In this document: piece after piece, positions 43,301-50,360 of the stretch
How positions within the stretch are numbered: position 1 is the stretch's first letter
Layout of the letters: each line of letters starts with the position of its first letter
Assembly (NCBI GenBank): GCA_030248225.1
Contig: JASANE010017652.1
Location: 1 to 64,000 of the forward strand
Source: Trileptium ribeirensis
Taxonomy: Eukaryota > Nematoda > Enoplea > Enoplida > Thoracostomopsidae
Length of the DNA stretch: 64,000 nt
Direction of reading: 5' to 3'
Program-made: the position numbers and the translations under genes
Notes under the pieces: generated by a model
Told to the model about the DNA's origin: nothing
What the model saw: the letters and a program-made list of their open reading frames with translations, nothing else
Database searches by the model: none

Positions 43301-46300
43301 CTCTCGAATGGTCTGCCCCGTAGCCGTCCTCCAAAAAATTTCGTGTAGTGAGCCGGTCGTAACGACGCCAACATGCTATCACACAAGAGCAAAAATACAA
43401 GTCATCGATAATTGCTACTCGTGCACTTGTACTCCTGGCAGTTGGTACCCAGAAAGATTCTGCATACCCAAAATTTTTTGACATGCAAGTTCAAAAATAA
43501 CAACATATCGGGTAAAGAGAACATTAGTCACGACTCGACATTTTATAAATGTCGAGTAGGCTCTAGATTATACACAGAGAACACTGTGTGATGCTACCAA
43601 GCTTGGTCGTTGGGTCAAATCTTTGAAATTTTATTTCAATCACGCAAGTATCAACTGCCAAAACATGTATGGAGCTTATTACTGACATAATATGGTTGGC
43701 ACACAAATTTAAATGGTCATTATATTTTGCAATTCTCAGGGCAATAAAATTAGTTTCTGTTTGAAATATCATAAATCCATGATACCGACAGCAGTGCTTT
43801 TTGTTTTTACAAAATGAGTTAAACCTATATCCCTCGAAAACTAATACTAATTTACAACATAGTTCGATACAAATTGTTATCTGTAATAGTATATCAATCG
43901 CGTACTGAGAGTTACAGAATGACCCACTGATACACTCAAACTTCAGAATGTTACAACGATACTACACCTTCTAAAATTTAGCATAAAATACAGTGAAAAT
44001 GTTACTGTTATGTTGTCGAGAGAGGTGTTGAAAAAACTTGAATACATTACGCATCGGTTGATGCTAGAGCTTAAAACGAATATTTCCATAATAACGGAAT
44101 CTATGTCTGACAAGATGGTGTATCGGGGCTCAACACGTATTGAAATATATCAAATGCTGCAATCAGTTCACACTGGCATAAGTATTATATATATATAGAC
44201 TGTGTCACATAATTGTTTTGATGGCACAACATAGCAAGAATATACTAATTTCGTAAAATATATAAGTATATAATATTAAGCTAAAAATTGAGCAGCGGAG
44301 TTATTCACGTTAAGGATAGATTTTGGATCAAATCTGTGAAATATTCGAAAACAGAGATGTGTGATAAGCAGCACATTTTGCATGTTTTAGATTGTGAAAT
44401 CGTCAAATAGTGCATTTTTAACATAAAAGTCCGGAAAACAGTGGTGTTGAAAATATTTTTTCCTAAGCGTAAACCCTTATATATATAAGCTTTATACTAA
44501 GCCTAAAATTAAGTCTTTAGTCCCCAACACCCCCTGGACTAAGTTCTTAATTGGCTGAGCAACATGCCTTACTAAATACATGTTAAGTAAAGGATTGCCG
44601 AATACATTTACATCATTTATCTTACAAAAATGACATCCCAATTATGTCGAAATCTTTCGTTACAAATTATGAAAGCGATCATACTACAGTAAACAGTATT
44701 CAAAAATTTACAGCAATCGGTTGCCAAAACACTGTTTAACGTAACTATTTTAAGAGTTCTCTTAATTTCACTCCGTTATATAGCATTATATATTACTGTC
44801 GATTAATCTGAACAAAAAGTAACTACGAGTTACATCAATCCGGTTCTTGAATATAGCCGAAACACCCTGGATCGCTTGAGTAACGTGAGTTTGTTTGAAC
44901 GCTTCAATGTAAATGTGCCCTTTAATACCTTCTTTGACAATAACCGACTTGACTTGCAGAGGCTGAAACACGAACAATTACTCAAGTAGCGACAATGTCT
45001 ACTCTAAGTCTCACAACCATAAATCCAATGTAATACAGCTGACGCACGAATGCAGAGTGGATGACATTTTCAGAACACGGACAGGCCGTTACAGCCGCAC
45101 CCAAGTCGAGTCTACAGACAAATCAAGCCACCATCAAAACCTGTTGTGTGTCCACATATCCAAAAACAATATTACTCTAATAACATAGTACAGGCAACAT
45201 TACTATAATTAACAGGCAACATTACGATAATTATCAGCAACTGAAAACCACAGCACCCTTAAATATTTTTCTAATGCCCAAATTGTTTGAAACTTTCGAA
45301 ACTTAAGAAACAATCACAACTTTCAACAAAAACCAACACAACTGTGGATGCTTCTGTGACGAATTCACTATAGTAATAGACATCGTAAGTCGAAATTTAG
45401 TCAATTTGCAAGATACCAAACTGAGTTTTATCAAGCGCCGTTGCAAGCATCACAAAAGATAATCAAGTACAAAATTAAAAACAAATTGACGGCCAATTTT
45501 TGCAAAATTAAAAAATCAACAGAACCTTAATTTAATTCTCCAATGACTAAAATAATGTATATAAGCTTTAAAATTTTATAAGCAGCATTCAGGATAAATT
45601 AGCATTTAAAGGGTGATTTGTCTTGTTGTAGCTATCTAAGGTCACCAACGTTAAACGGACAACAAGCAAACACAATTGCTTTCACCGTATTCAGCATTCC
45701 TGAGACAATAGTTCAATACCATTGGGTGCCCCTTGCGACCCGACCCCTTGTTCATTAGCCTATGCCGGGTAGTGTGAACTGCCAGCAAGTTTGGTTTGTC
45801 TCGTGCAATTCGGAAATTCCATATCTGCAGTTATATTCCGAAATTTATTCATTTAATAAGTTACTTCGGGAAGCTAAATTATTCTAAAGCTTAGCATTTT
45901 TTAGCATTACCAATATTATGTGCACACCACGGAGTAACCGGAATTCCGGTTCCGCCAAAAGACAAAGATCATACCGAGAACCGAAATTCCTGTTTAAAAT
46001 TGTCCGTATTTCTGCTTCGTTTGCGGTCTAAGCACACGCTATATATACGCAATGATCAAGTTCCAACACAACCACACGTGTACAGCAGAAGGCATTTTTC
46101 CGCTGGGAGAAAAAACCCGCCATTATAATGTAACAAATAAATAAATATTTTATCTTCCTCAGCCTGCTCAAAGTCCCAGAAAGGCAATAATGTCATCGCA
46201 ATACATTAAGTTTAATGTGAAATTTATTTTTAATACATTTTAAATCCACAATGCCTTAATTTCGTCCTTCATCTGTTTTACTATACAAGTTTCGAGGATC

Positions 46301-49300
46301 AGGTTCCGGGTCTGATTTAAATCGACAATTCCGGTTATACCCTGGTGCACACAGAAGCTAAGTATGTCAAATATGTTTATAAAATTTAGTTCAAAATATC
46401 AAAATTTATAGCCAATTCTTACGTAGACCTGCCACGTGTGCCTAATAGGGTCTTCCAAGAGTCGCGATGAAGGAGTACGGAGAACCCAGTGTACAAACAA
46501 ACCGAAAAATGTCTGAAATATAGCAACTTTAGATGTCAAATTAGTATTTAATCCCTTTCAGCGGTCCTCAGTAGGTAGCGGCATGACATGATTCCTAACA
46601 GTAAAACCAATGCGATTAAGGGGTAGCGGAACTTTCAAAACACTAAGTAATTCGTTTAATTAAACACTGCAAATTTAGCACTTTTGGCATTTTTAAGCTT
46701 TGCGTTATATATAGCTCGAAAACGGGTACTCTGGCCAAAAAGAGTTTTTGAGCGGAGCGAAGCGTTTTTATTTTCTGTCTGGGAGTAAAAAGGTCGATGT
46801 CCGTCCGTTCGTTAGTTCATTCGTTCGGTCCGACGGATCTCAAGAACCACTGAACCAATTTTAAAAAACTTTTTGTTTGAAAGCCTATCATTTGACCAAA
46901 ACCAAAAATTTTGAGTGGTTAATTAGTAATTAGCTAATTAGTTAAGCTTATGCAGCCAAATAGAGAATTTTGCAATATTTGTGTTATTTATTGAAATAGA
47001 ATCGTTTCAATCAAACCATTATAGGGTATTTTGGTTCGAAGAATTCAAATATAATATTTTTCCCAATGATAAAGCCCTATGCAATGTAGTTACAAGAACA
47101 TAAAATTGAGTACATTCGTAATGCCACAGCCCAAGCTCCGCTCACAAATGCAGTTCCACTACCGACTAGTATAGCATAGTTATGCTGAAGACGCAATGTT
47201 TTGATTACATGGGTTCAAACCTAAAATATCCAGGACCCACAAATGTTGAGTTAGTGTACGCTGCAAGGATTTGCGAAATAAATAGTGAGAACGGCACAAA
47301 CACAAAGCTAAGTGCACAATTAAATTCTATTACGCGTTATAAAAATTGGTACAATTAACACTACAATAGACATATACAAGTACAAACATTTGAGGATATT
47401 GGTTCGCAACAGATTTGGTTCATACAGTATTAATTAGTAACATGATTCCTGTCCACAGCATATAATATTCACGTACATACAAAATACCTAAAAAATAAAT
47501 AAATGGCGTAACGATAAGAAATCTAAAAATATCAATATTATTCCCCAGGCAAATTATAGAAATAAATTAATTTTACAAAACTGCATTTACCTCGTCCGTA
47601 AACGAATATGCGATACTCTTCCGCATCATTAATAACGCGATATTTTTTTCTTCGCCCATACGACATTTAACCAGCCACAAATTCGGATCTCTGTGTAAAA
47701 ACATTTTCAACAAAATTATTAGAAATTGTTACTTCAAGATTACAAAGTCGACATTCTACTGTTCGTTGGGTTATGCAAAGCTTGTTGATAAACAAAAACA
47801 CAATCATGATATAGTTAAAAATAATATAGATAGAAATTGGAGACATACTTATAAACTTTACCAGTCCCCAGATATTTCGTACCCGGTTTTTGTAAATGTG
47901 AACTGGAACTATACCTCAACGAAGGAAACTCTCATAAGTAACGCCCAACATTAAACTGACAAAGCAAGTCAAAATAATAAACATATGTAAAAGCGTCTTT
48001 TGGTATGCACAGTTAATTTCATATATAGCTTTGGTTTTTGATGAATAATTATTATACCGTAAGTGCGAATCTTGGAGCTCCCCAAGATCAATGCATCCCT
48101 CTAGATCCAAATATCACACTTCGGCAGACATTTCGAACGACGTCAAACTCCAGAAGGGAGAAATACTCCGATATTTACCTCCTTCAACCACCGCACGGTT
48201 TGTGGTTTGCGTTTGTATACATTCTCCTTCAATACTCAAAACAGAAAAACGTCAGCAGGGATTAGATCAGGAGACCGACCAAGTCTCTCGACGGGCGCCC
48301 CACTCAACGGTCAGCGAAAGGTTTCGTCCAACAAAGGGCGCACAGCCATCGCAAAATGAGCAGGAGCGCCGTGTTGCATGAAGTGAAGCCTGTCAATATT
48401 TGGTAACTGTTGGATATTAGGATAAAATTCATTTAGCAGCATCATTAGATAGTCGTCTGCATTCACAGTACCTTCGAAAAAAGAAAGGACCAAAAATCCA
48501 TCAGACCACATTTCAAGCCTATACGGTCAGAGCAGAGGCGTTCATATCGTGTTGGATCGTGTTAGGAGGGTTTTCTACATGCTAATAAACGCAATTTTTC
48601 CGTTTAATGTCGCCGTTCAGTTTAAATTTGCTTTCGTCGGACCAAATGACTTCGTCAGCTAAGTCCGGATCATCATAAAGATTCTGTAGCCATCTTTCAA
48701 GAAATTCAACTCTGAGATCATAATCGTCCTCATTAATTTCAACAGCAAAACAAGGAATTAACTTTGCCGGACTATTCACAAATGATCATAGAAAATACCA
48801 GCTGTCAGAGCATTACTGATATGCCATACGGTAACCTTGCTATTTCGGCAAGTCAGCTACGGAACCTGTTAGATCAAACCTTTTACATTAATTAAAGCAA
48901 TAGTTTTATGATATGGCGGCTGTCCAGGACGAATGTCGGGACCATACTCGCACAACTGCACAATTATTTTAGCTATCGGGATACAGCGTCACTGGAGTTA
49001 TTACATCAGCGAAATTACGTTGAGCATCAGACCTTTTCTAATACGTAGAAATTTATTCTATATATATATGTTCGGTTATAATTCCTGAAAGTATGAATAT
49101 TGTAAGTGTATTATCATTCTCAGCAGCAGTTTGAAGCTTTTGCGGGAGTATGCATCATGTACGTCCTCTGGGACAAAAACATGCTGTGTGCAATTCATAT
49201 ACTGGACCTACGAACAATAAAATACCAGATAACATAACCTAAGCTAAACTCTACATTTTTTTCAAACGTGAAACCTACTTGGTACTTGGTAACAAGCCTT

Positions 49301-49414
49301 GCTGTGTAATATCATCGTCCAACTCTACATCACCGTCGCCAAACTGTTGTCCGCTAACGGTACCATAGCGTTGCTGGAAATACTTTTCCATGTCTTCTTC
49401 AGTTGTCATGTCCT
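10246..49414 (-). CDS. Spt5: Transcription elongation factor Spt5 (DSIF large subunit), 22 exons, N-terminus incomplete
   Basis: Nuclear RNA polymerase II (and I) elongation factor; by family knowledge it binds Spt4 through its NGN domain and the polymerase through NGN/KOW domains, and its C-terminal repeats are phosphorylated by CDK9. Joined minus-strand exons (listed separately) give 989 residues from the ATG at 49410. Seen: NGN about 45-135, KOW1 about 144-190, KOW2 287-326, KOW3 342-378, KOW4 466-515, KOW5 578-627, Thr-Pro/Ser-Pro-rich CTR 631-873, KOW6 884-937, KOW7 943-989. All 21 introns are GT-AG and every junction phase agrees, with no internal stop, so the gene looks intact. Human SPT5 is 1087 residues from memory; the shortfall is mostly the acidic N-terminus, which I did not find. 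Introns run from 342 bp to about 4.1 kb and are rich in transposon remnants. Confidence 0.95.
11015..11990. repeat. Dispersed repeat in Spt5 intron 21
   Basis: Similar in the same orientation to 36935-37830: shared blocks include GTCGACCCTAAACCCA, CTAGATAACC.AA.CA and AT.TTGATGCCTTG. Both end in a module with CATTTTGA.C and a GTTCAACTAAAGGGC block. About 0.9 kb, non-coding, probably an old transposon. Confidence 0.7.
12096..12191 (-). CDS. Spt5: Spt5 exon 21, KOW6 second half
   Basis: Codes [20 protein letters not shown] then [12 protein letters not shown], the family GGMC.VYL and EHLEP.xP motifs. Acceptor TTTTTAG, donor GTAAGT, 32 codons, phase 0 at both ends. Confidence 0.95.
12192..13318. 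other. Spt5 intron 20, no further feature seen
   Basis: AT-rich with no repeat partner recognised in this window. Confidence 0.5.
13319..13428 (-). CDS. Spt5: Spt5 exon 20, KOW6 first half
   Basis: Codes [20 protein letters not shown] then [12 protein letters not shown], matching the conserved DW.TTDI.V.V..T and G.TGVIRSV motifs. Acceptor ATTTCAG, donor GTGCGT, 36 codons, ends in phase 0. Confidence 0.94.
13429..14704. other. Spt5 intron 19, no further feature seen
   Basis: AT-rich; no domain-bearing frame or clear repeat seen. Confidence 0.5.
14705..14830 (-). CDS. Spt5: Spt5 exon 19, CTR2-type Ser-Pro repeats
   Basis: Codes [20 protein letters not shown] and [17 protein letters not shown]: loose repeats of S/A-P-S-P spaced by Gly and Tyr. 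Acceptor TTTGCAG, donor GTAGGT, 41 codons between a split Gly and a split Val. Confidence 0.9.
15473..16572. mobile_element. Non-autonomous transposon with CAGGG-type ends (hAT-like), copy 1
   Basis: Left end CAGTAACC..GTAACCGGAATTCCGG, right end GGTTATTCCCTG (reverse CAGGGAATAACC). Body shared with 27600-28215 (for example TATTATTTTCTCTTAGAA) and 45935-46345. Lies in Spt5 intron 18. hAT assignment is inferred from the CAGGG termini only; no transposase frame survives. Confidence 0.65.
17150..17514 (-). CDS. Spt5: Spt5 exon 18, Gly/Ser/Pro-rich C-terminal region
   Basis: Largest exon (121 full codons). Opens [14 protein letters not shown] (the acidic patch that follows CTR1 in other animals). 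It continues as a Gly/Ser/Met/Pro-rich stretch with [19 protein letters not shown] and [20 protein letters not shown], similar to the P-S-P/Y repeats of CTR2. Acceptor TTTTTAG, donor GTAAGT. Confidence 0.92.
17857..17956 (-). CDS. Spt5: Spt5 exon 17, C-terminal repeat region part 2
   Basis: Codes [20 protein letters not shown] then [13 protein letters not shown], matching the G-S-R-T-P-x-Y-G-S repeats and the AWDPN..NTP motif that ends CTR1 in animals. Acceptor TTATAG before 17956, donor GTAATC. A 93-bp palindromic element lies only 34 bp upstream of the exon, inside intron 16. Confidence 0.93.
17991..18083. mobile_element. 93-bp palindromic miniature element next to Spt5 exon 17
   Basis: Ends CTGGGCTCTCC and GGGAGCCCAG are near-perfect inverted repeats, flanked by TAT on both sides. 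The inside has GGTTCATGCCCCCTGGCAAAA. Related sequences lie at 24215-24335, 32585-32660, 32860-32945 and 63113-63175. Confidence 0.75.
18880..19170. repeat. Dispersed repeat in Spt5 intron 16
   Basis: Similar to 22050-22260 (GACC..AATTTCACA, GA.GTGGTCGGC, ATCAAATAAAAAAT.GTGAAG and CATTCGATGA.GA.TTATAATC-like blocks). Its right end (19110-19167) shares GGTCCAACTCGGTAAC and the palindrome AAGCTTAGCGTAAGCTT with 15817-15873. Confidence 0.6.
19347..19950. repeat. Recent 302-bp tandem duplication in Spt5 intron 16
   Basis: CGCGTGGATAAGGGATCGG starts at 19347 and 19649. The two units are almost identical, with a handful of substitutions. The right end is about 80 bp from exon 16. Open frames inside the units are copies of each other and are not gene-like. 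Confidence 0.9.
20033..20169 (-). CDS. Spt5: Spt5 exon 16, C-terminal repeat region part 1
   Basis: Codes a low-complexity segment with [19 protein letters not shown] and [13 protein letters not shown]. The G-S-x-T-P units are the CTR1 type that positive elongation kinases phosphorylate in other animals. Acceptor ATTTTAG, donor GTATGT, 45 codons. Confidence 0.92.
20616..20721 (-). CDS. Spt5: Spt5 exon 15, KOW5
   Basis: Codes [20 protein letters not shown] then [11 protein letters not shown], almost identical to KOW5 of other animals. Acceptor ATATTTAG, donor GTATTA from 20615, 34 codons. The AA left over joins C of exon 16 to give Asn. Confidence 0.95.
22050..22260. repeat. Dispersed repeat in Spt5 intron 14
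   Basis: Partner of 18880-19100; see there. Contains a short local duplication CTCGAGAGAT..GTGAAAACAAA near 22058 and 22081. Confidence 0.55.
23345..23560 (-). CDS. Spt5: Spt5 exon 14, Gly/Ser/Pro linker and start of KOW5
   Basis: Codes a linker ([20 protein letters not shown], then Ser-rich) followed by [20 protein letters not shown], which opens KOW5. Acceptor ATTTTAG, donor GTTTGT from 23344 (weak but phase-consistent), 71 codons between split Gly codons. The linker is longer and more serine-rich than in vertebrates. Confidence 0.92.
23639..24089 (+). mobile_element. Transposon copy, inverted partner of 46749-47171
   Basis: Runs from TAGTCGGTAGTGGAACT to CGCTTCGCTCCGCTCAG. The reverse complement matches 46749-47171 closely throughout, including the GGACCGAACGAACGAA block at 24008. 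Lies in Spt5 intron 13. Confidence 0.85.
24189..24335. mobile_element. Degenerate copy of the GGGAGCCC palindromic family
   Basis: Contains GAGAGCCCCACACGTTCATGCCC and GCTGGCAAAATTTTCAGCGAA, related to 17991-18083. Confidence 0.5.
24540..25977. other. Rest of Spt5 intron 13, no feature supported
   Basis: Repeated TTTCCCGTTTTC-like pieces between about 24710 and 25035 suggest an old repeat. A 68-codon plus-strand frame at 25041 has no recognisable domain. Confidence 0.4.
25978..26119 (-). CDS. Spt5: Spt5 exon 13, KOW4
   Basis: Codes [19 protein letters not shown] then [19 protein letters not shown], the second half of KOW4 with the family ENGG.FV...RH..LAGG motif. Where other Spt5 proteins have Cys-Lys after FV this one has Ala-Arg. 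Acceptor TTTTTAG before 26119, donor GTAAAA from 25977, 47 codons plus one base. This exon has no ATG and is easy to miss. Confidence 0.92.
26520..27420. repeat. GC-rich, C-run-bearing repeat tract in Spt5 intron 12
   Basis: CCCCCC(C)GACC occurs at about 27090, 27273 and 27413, and a G9 run at 26720. Each C-run sits in a related ACC/ACA-CCCCCCGACC context. Probably transposon-derived; no coding content recognised. Confidence 0.4.
27590..28215. mobile_element. CAGGG-ended (hAT-like) element, copy 2, left-truncated
   Basis: Body matches 16030-16572 in the same order. Right end CCGGTTATTCCCTGATAC at about 28200-28217. Lies in Spt5 intron 12. Two overlapping minus-strand frames inside it have no recognisable domain. 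Confidence 0.65.
28380..29750. other. Spt5 intron 12, no gene supported
   Basis: GCACAGGGGCGTAACG at 28480 looks like a transposon end. Splice-like frames at 28430-28570 and 29350-29556 were tested against the missing KOW4 segment and do not fit. Confidence 0.4.
29755..30012. repeat. Decayed tandem array in Spt5 intron 12
   Basis: Loosely repeated units built of GACCG.TCGT.CATAACAAATATT and CTTGTAA..TTCGTTA.GAC with a period near 50-60 bp, strongly diverged. Confidence 0.45.
30216..30341 (-). CDS. Spt5: Spt5 exon 12, linker and start of KOW4
   Basis: Codes VIQIRHQAI then [20 protein letters not shown] and VDGSHQ; the last part opens KOW4. Acceptor TTTTTCAG, donor GTGTGT from 30215, 42 codons, phase 0 at both ends. 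The following intron is about 4.1 kb. Confidence 0.93.
31227..31394 (-). CDS. Spt5: Spt5 exon 11, linker after KOW3
   Basis: Codes [19 protein letters not shown], then [20 protein letters not shown] and FQVLNMHGK, the strongly conserved segment between KOW3 and KOW4. Acceptor TTTTCAG, donor GTAAGC, 56 codons, phase 0 at both ends. Confidence 0.95.
32585..32945. mobile_element. Two copies of the GGGAGCCC palindromic family in Spt5 intron 10
   Basis: Copy one near 32590 (CTGGGCTCTCCTTTCGCTG, AAAATTTTGCCAGGGGCCCC). Copy two near 32860-32940 (GGGGGAGCCCAAAATTTTGC, CAGGGGGCACC, GCCAGGCTCCCCCC). They lie in inverted relation. Confidence 0.55.
32946..34764. other. Spt5 intron 10, rest: no gene seen
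   Basis: G-rich patches at 34440-34640 (GGGCGGTGGGCATGGGG, AACTGGGGGCGCG) resemble tracts at 30880-30990 and 38425-38510, probably remnants of one repeat family. Confidence 0.4.
34765..34920 (-). CDS. Spt5: Spt5 exon 10, KOW2-KOW3 helix and KOW3
   Basis: Codes [19 protein letters not shown] and [20 protein letters not shown], nearly identical to other Spt5 proteins. The donor is GTACGT from 34764 after LTLDE: exon 11 starts with the residues that should follow, so the open frame continuing to about 34712 is intronic. The acceptor is an unusual TTTAAG before 34920. Confidence 0.94.
35460..35832. mobile_element. Possible small element marked by GGGTCCA words, Spt5 intron 9
   Basis: Left end has CATGGGTCCAGCAAATTTTT and TGGGTCCAGACC; right end has GGGTCCTTGGGTCCACG, GGGTCTAGACCCACC and TGGACCCAAAAAACCTAGG. 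The words partly mirror each other. Boundaries uncertain. Confidence 0.4.
35923..36074 (-). CDS. Spt5: Spt5 exon 9, KOW2
   Basis: Codes a Lys-rich lead-in and then [20 protein letters not shown] and [15 protein letters not shown], a full KOW motif (PGD.VEV..G.L..L.GKI). Acceptor TTTTAG before 36074, donor GTAAAT from 35922, 50 codons, ends in phase 0 after HEDLK. Confidence 0.93.
36935..37830. repeat. Dispersed repeat in Spt5 intron 8
   Basis: Direct-orientation relative of 11015-11990. Ends in a CTCGCTTCGCTCG word near 37808. Confidence 0.7.
38609..38684 (-). CDS. Spt5: Spt5 exon 8, linker
   Basis: Codes [18 protein letters not shown], matching the conserved [14 protein letters not shown] motif, then an acidic DDLTEE. 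Acceptor TTTCAG; donor GTGCGT from 38608 chosen over two overlapping alternatives because it leaves one base (T) that joins TG of exon 9 to give Leu in frame. Confidence 0.88.
39792..39897 (-). CDS. Spt5: Spt5 exon 7, conserved linker domain between KOW1 and KOW2
   Basis: Codes [20 protein letters not shown] then [15 protein letters not shown], close to the family consensus (GGDV..DGDFLIFEGNRY..KGFLFK). Acceptor GGTTTAG, donor GTAAGT, 35 codons plus the completed Lys. Two residues shorter than vertebrates at the exon 6/7 junction. Confidence 0.93.
39898..41268. other. Spt5 intron 6, nothing specific
   Basis: AT-rich; contains a CCGCTCGCTCCGTTTCACTG word near 41108 typical of several repeats in this window. 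Confidence 0.4.
41269..41345 (-). CDS. Spt5: Spt5 exon 6, basic linker after KOW1
   Basis: Codes [20 protein letters not shown] then DIDAIK, matching the basic KFKRPPQ-R/K-L-F/L-D segment of the family. Acceptor ATTACAG, donor GTAACT from 41268; ends two bases into a Lys codon completed by exon 7. Confidence 0.88.
42193..42282 (-). CDS. Spt5: Spt5 exon 5, KOW1
   Basis: Codes [20 protein letters not shown] followed by [10 protein letters not shown], the second half of KOW1 with the conserved (L/M)(L/I)PRIDY motif. Acceptor ATTCAG, donor GTATGT, phase 0 at both ends, 30 codons. Confidence 0.93.
42750..42866 (-). CDS. Spt5: Spt5 exon 4, end of NGN and start of KOW1
   Basis: Begins [15 protein letters not shown], the last NGN strand and linker, and ends [15 protein letters not shown], the start of KOW1. 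Acceptor TTTTCAG before 42866, donor GTAGGC from 42749, phase 0 at both ends, 39 codons. Confidence 0.94.
42867..44833. other. Spt5 intron 3, nothing specific
   Basis: No repeat partner or domain-bearing frame recognised. The short frames around 43046-43484 overlap on both strands and look like chance. Confidence 0.4.
44834..44962 (-). CDS. Spt5: Spt5 exon 3, NGN domain core
   Basis: Codes [20 protein letters not shown] and then [14 protein letters not shown], the most conserved part of NGN (G-Y/H-I-Y-I/V-E-A). Acceptor TTTCAG, donor GTAACT from 44833, phase 0 at both ends, 43 codons. The donor was chosen because it keeps the frame into exon 4; the segment after QGV (SAIFKNRID) differs from vertebrate Spt5 and is shorter by about two residues. 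Confidence 0.93.
45935..46345. mobile_element. CAGGG-ended (hAT-like) element, copy 3, internally deleted
   Basis: Left end GTAACCGGAATTCCGGTTCC as at 15488; right end CCGGTTATACCCTG at about 46330-46345. Lies in Spt5 intron 2. Confidence 0.65.
46749..47171 (-). mobile_element. Transposon copy, inverted partner of 23639-24089
   Basis: Starts GAGCGGAGCGAAGCG and ends CCGACTAGTA. Lies in Spt5 intron 2, 23 kb from its partner in intron 13. Confidence 0.85.
47591..47690 (-). CDS. Spt5: Spt5 exon 2, start of NGN domain
   Basis: Starts with [16 protein letters not shown], the first strand of the NGN domain that binds Spt4, then a helix ([11 protein letters not shown]). Acceptor ACACAG before 47690, donor GTAAAT from 47590; ends in phase 0 after SFTDE. 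33 full codons. Confidence 0.93.
48150..49010 (-). pseudogene. Decayed Tc1/mariner-like transposase (DDE) in Spt5 intron 1
   Basis: Minus-strand pieces in order: an N-terminal part with [11 protein letters not shown] (about 48850-48880), then [17 protein letters not shown] (48600-48660), then [19 protein letters not shown] and [12 protein letters not shown] (48320-48490), then [15 protein letters not shown] (about 48240-48285) and a PQTVRWLKE tail. These are the Tc1/mariner catalytic motifs (D-E-S-K-F; Q-D/H-G-A-P-x-H; S-P-D-L-x-P). Frame breaks and stops separate the pieces and the central DDE Asp is His (MQHGAP), so it is dead. No clear terminal repeats found. Confidence 0.85.
49279..49414 (-). 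CDS. Spt5: Spt5 exon 1 (first one seen), pre-NGN segment
   Basis: Codes [16 protein letters not shown] and then the family signature [13 protein letters not shown], which in Spt5 proteins sits just before the NGN domain. Acceptor TTTCAG at 49415-49420, donor GTAGGT from 49278; the last codon (Lys) is split AA|A. The exon starts with 5 nt (AGGAC) before an in-frame ATG at 49410. It is therefore either an internal exon (a preceding G would give Glu) or the true first exon joined to a 5' leader. I saw no acidic upstream exon between here and 59 kb. Confidence 0.9.
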
Positions 49415-49420
49415 CTGAAA
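49415..49420 (-). promoter_or_regulatory. Splice acceptor TTTCAG five bases before the Spt5 ATG; cis or trans
   Basis: GGTTTTCCATTTCAG precedes AGGAC-ATG. A strong acceptor this close to an ATG is what trans-spliced starts look like in animals with spliced leaders (established for nematodes and others). It could equally be an ordinary acceptor after an unseen exon. Confidence 0.4.
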
Positions 49421-50320
49421 TGGAAAACCACTCGTATAGCTAACAAGCATGTGGCAACAGCGCAGTAGTCTATTGTAGCGAGTTTCAACTTTTTCCGAGC
49501 CAAATGTTCAAGTTGCATTTTTATAGTTTTTGCAAGCAATATATCACCGCGATGCCGTGTAGAAAAACATATTGTTTGCTTATTTGCTGAAGAAATGGTG
49601 GCCAAGGGTACTAAAACATCGCTCAGTCAAGACACCTATACACAAGAACTTCAGTCACTTAAAATGCCCTAGATCGAGTTGTAGTAATTTGTTGATAGTA
49701 AGTGATTTTTTGTAATAAGATCATTTGCAGCAAAAATGTTCATCCAGATTTGTTACACGATCCTTGTTTCAGATCACATACGACTCTAGTAATATATATG
49801 GATGAAATTGTAGCTATGAAGTATGCTTGATTGACTGATATGCTGATCTTTTAAGCTTCATAGTAAGCGCAGGGTATCATCATGTTGGCAGAATAATTTC
49901 AGCCCATTTGTTGTTGTGCTAATATTGCTTTTGAACAAATGGGCAAATTCTTAGATAACATCGGTAAACAATACTATCCCATTATAATTTATTTCCTTTG
50001 ACTTTTATTTTTCACATTTAAATATTAAACGTAATCAGGACTCTCAATGGCACTAAATAAATAAATAAATGAAAGTTAGCGCTTGCATCTGTGATAAGTC
50101 TCTTATAGCAAGCAAACTCATATATAATTATCACACAAGAGATTTAAAATATATATATATTTACTTCTCGGCAACAAATCATGCGTTATTGCTTTTAGAA
50201 AATAAACACCTAATAGGATTATACATTGTTAAAAACCTTGTTTAATCAAGTACACACAAACGGTCCACACATTCATGCGGTAAGCTGTAAAAATTTTCAT
50301 TGATATCTTGCTCATTTGAG

Positions 50321-50360
50321 TATAAATAGACGCACTCGGTGTGGTCAGGGGCTCAGTATC
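50321..50360 (+). promoter_or_regulatory. Core-promoter-like TATA plus initiator
   Basis: TATAAATA at 50321 and an initiator-like TCAGTA at 50353 (A at 50355) give the normal TATA-to-start spacing of about 30-34 bp. No gene follows closely, so it may be a retroelement terminal repeat or a chance match. Confidence 0.3.

Noticed and set aside
48038..48381. Plus-strand frames over the transposase fossil
   Set aside because: They are shadows of the minus-strand transposase remains.
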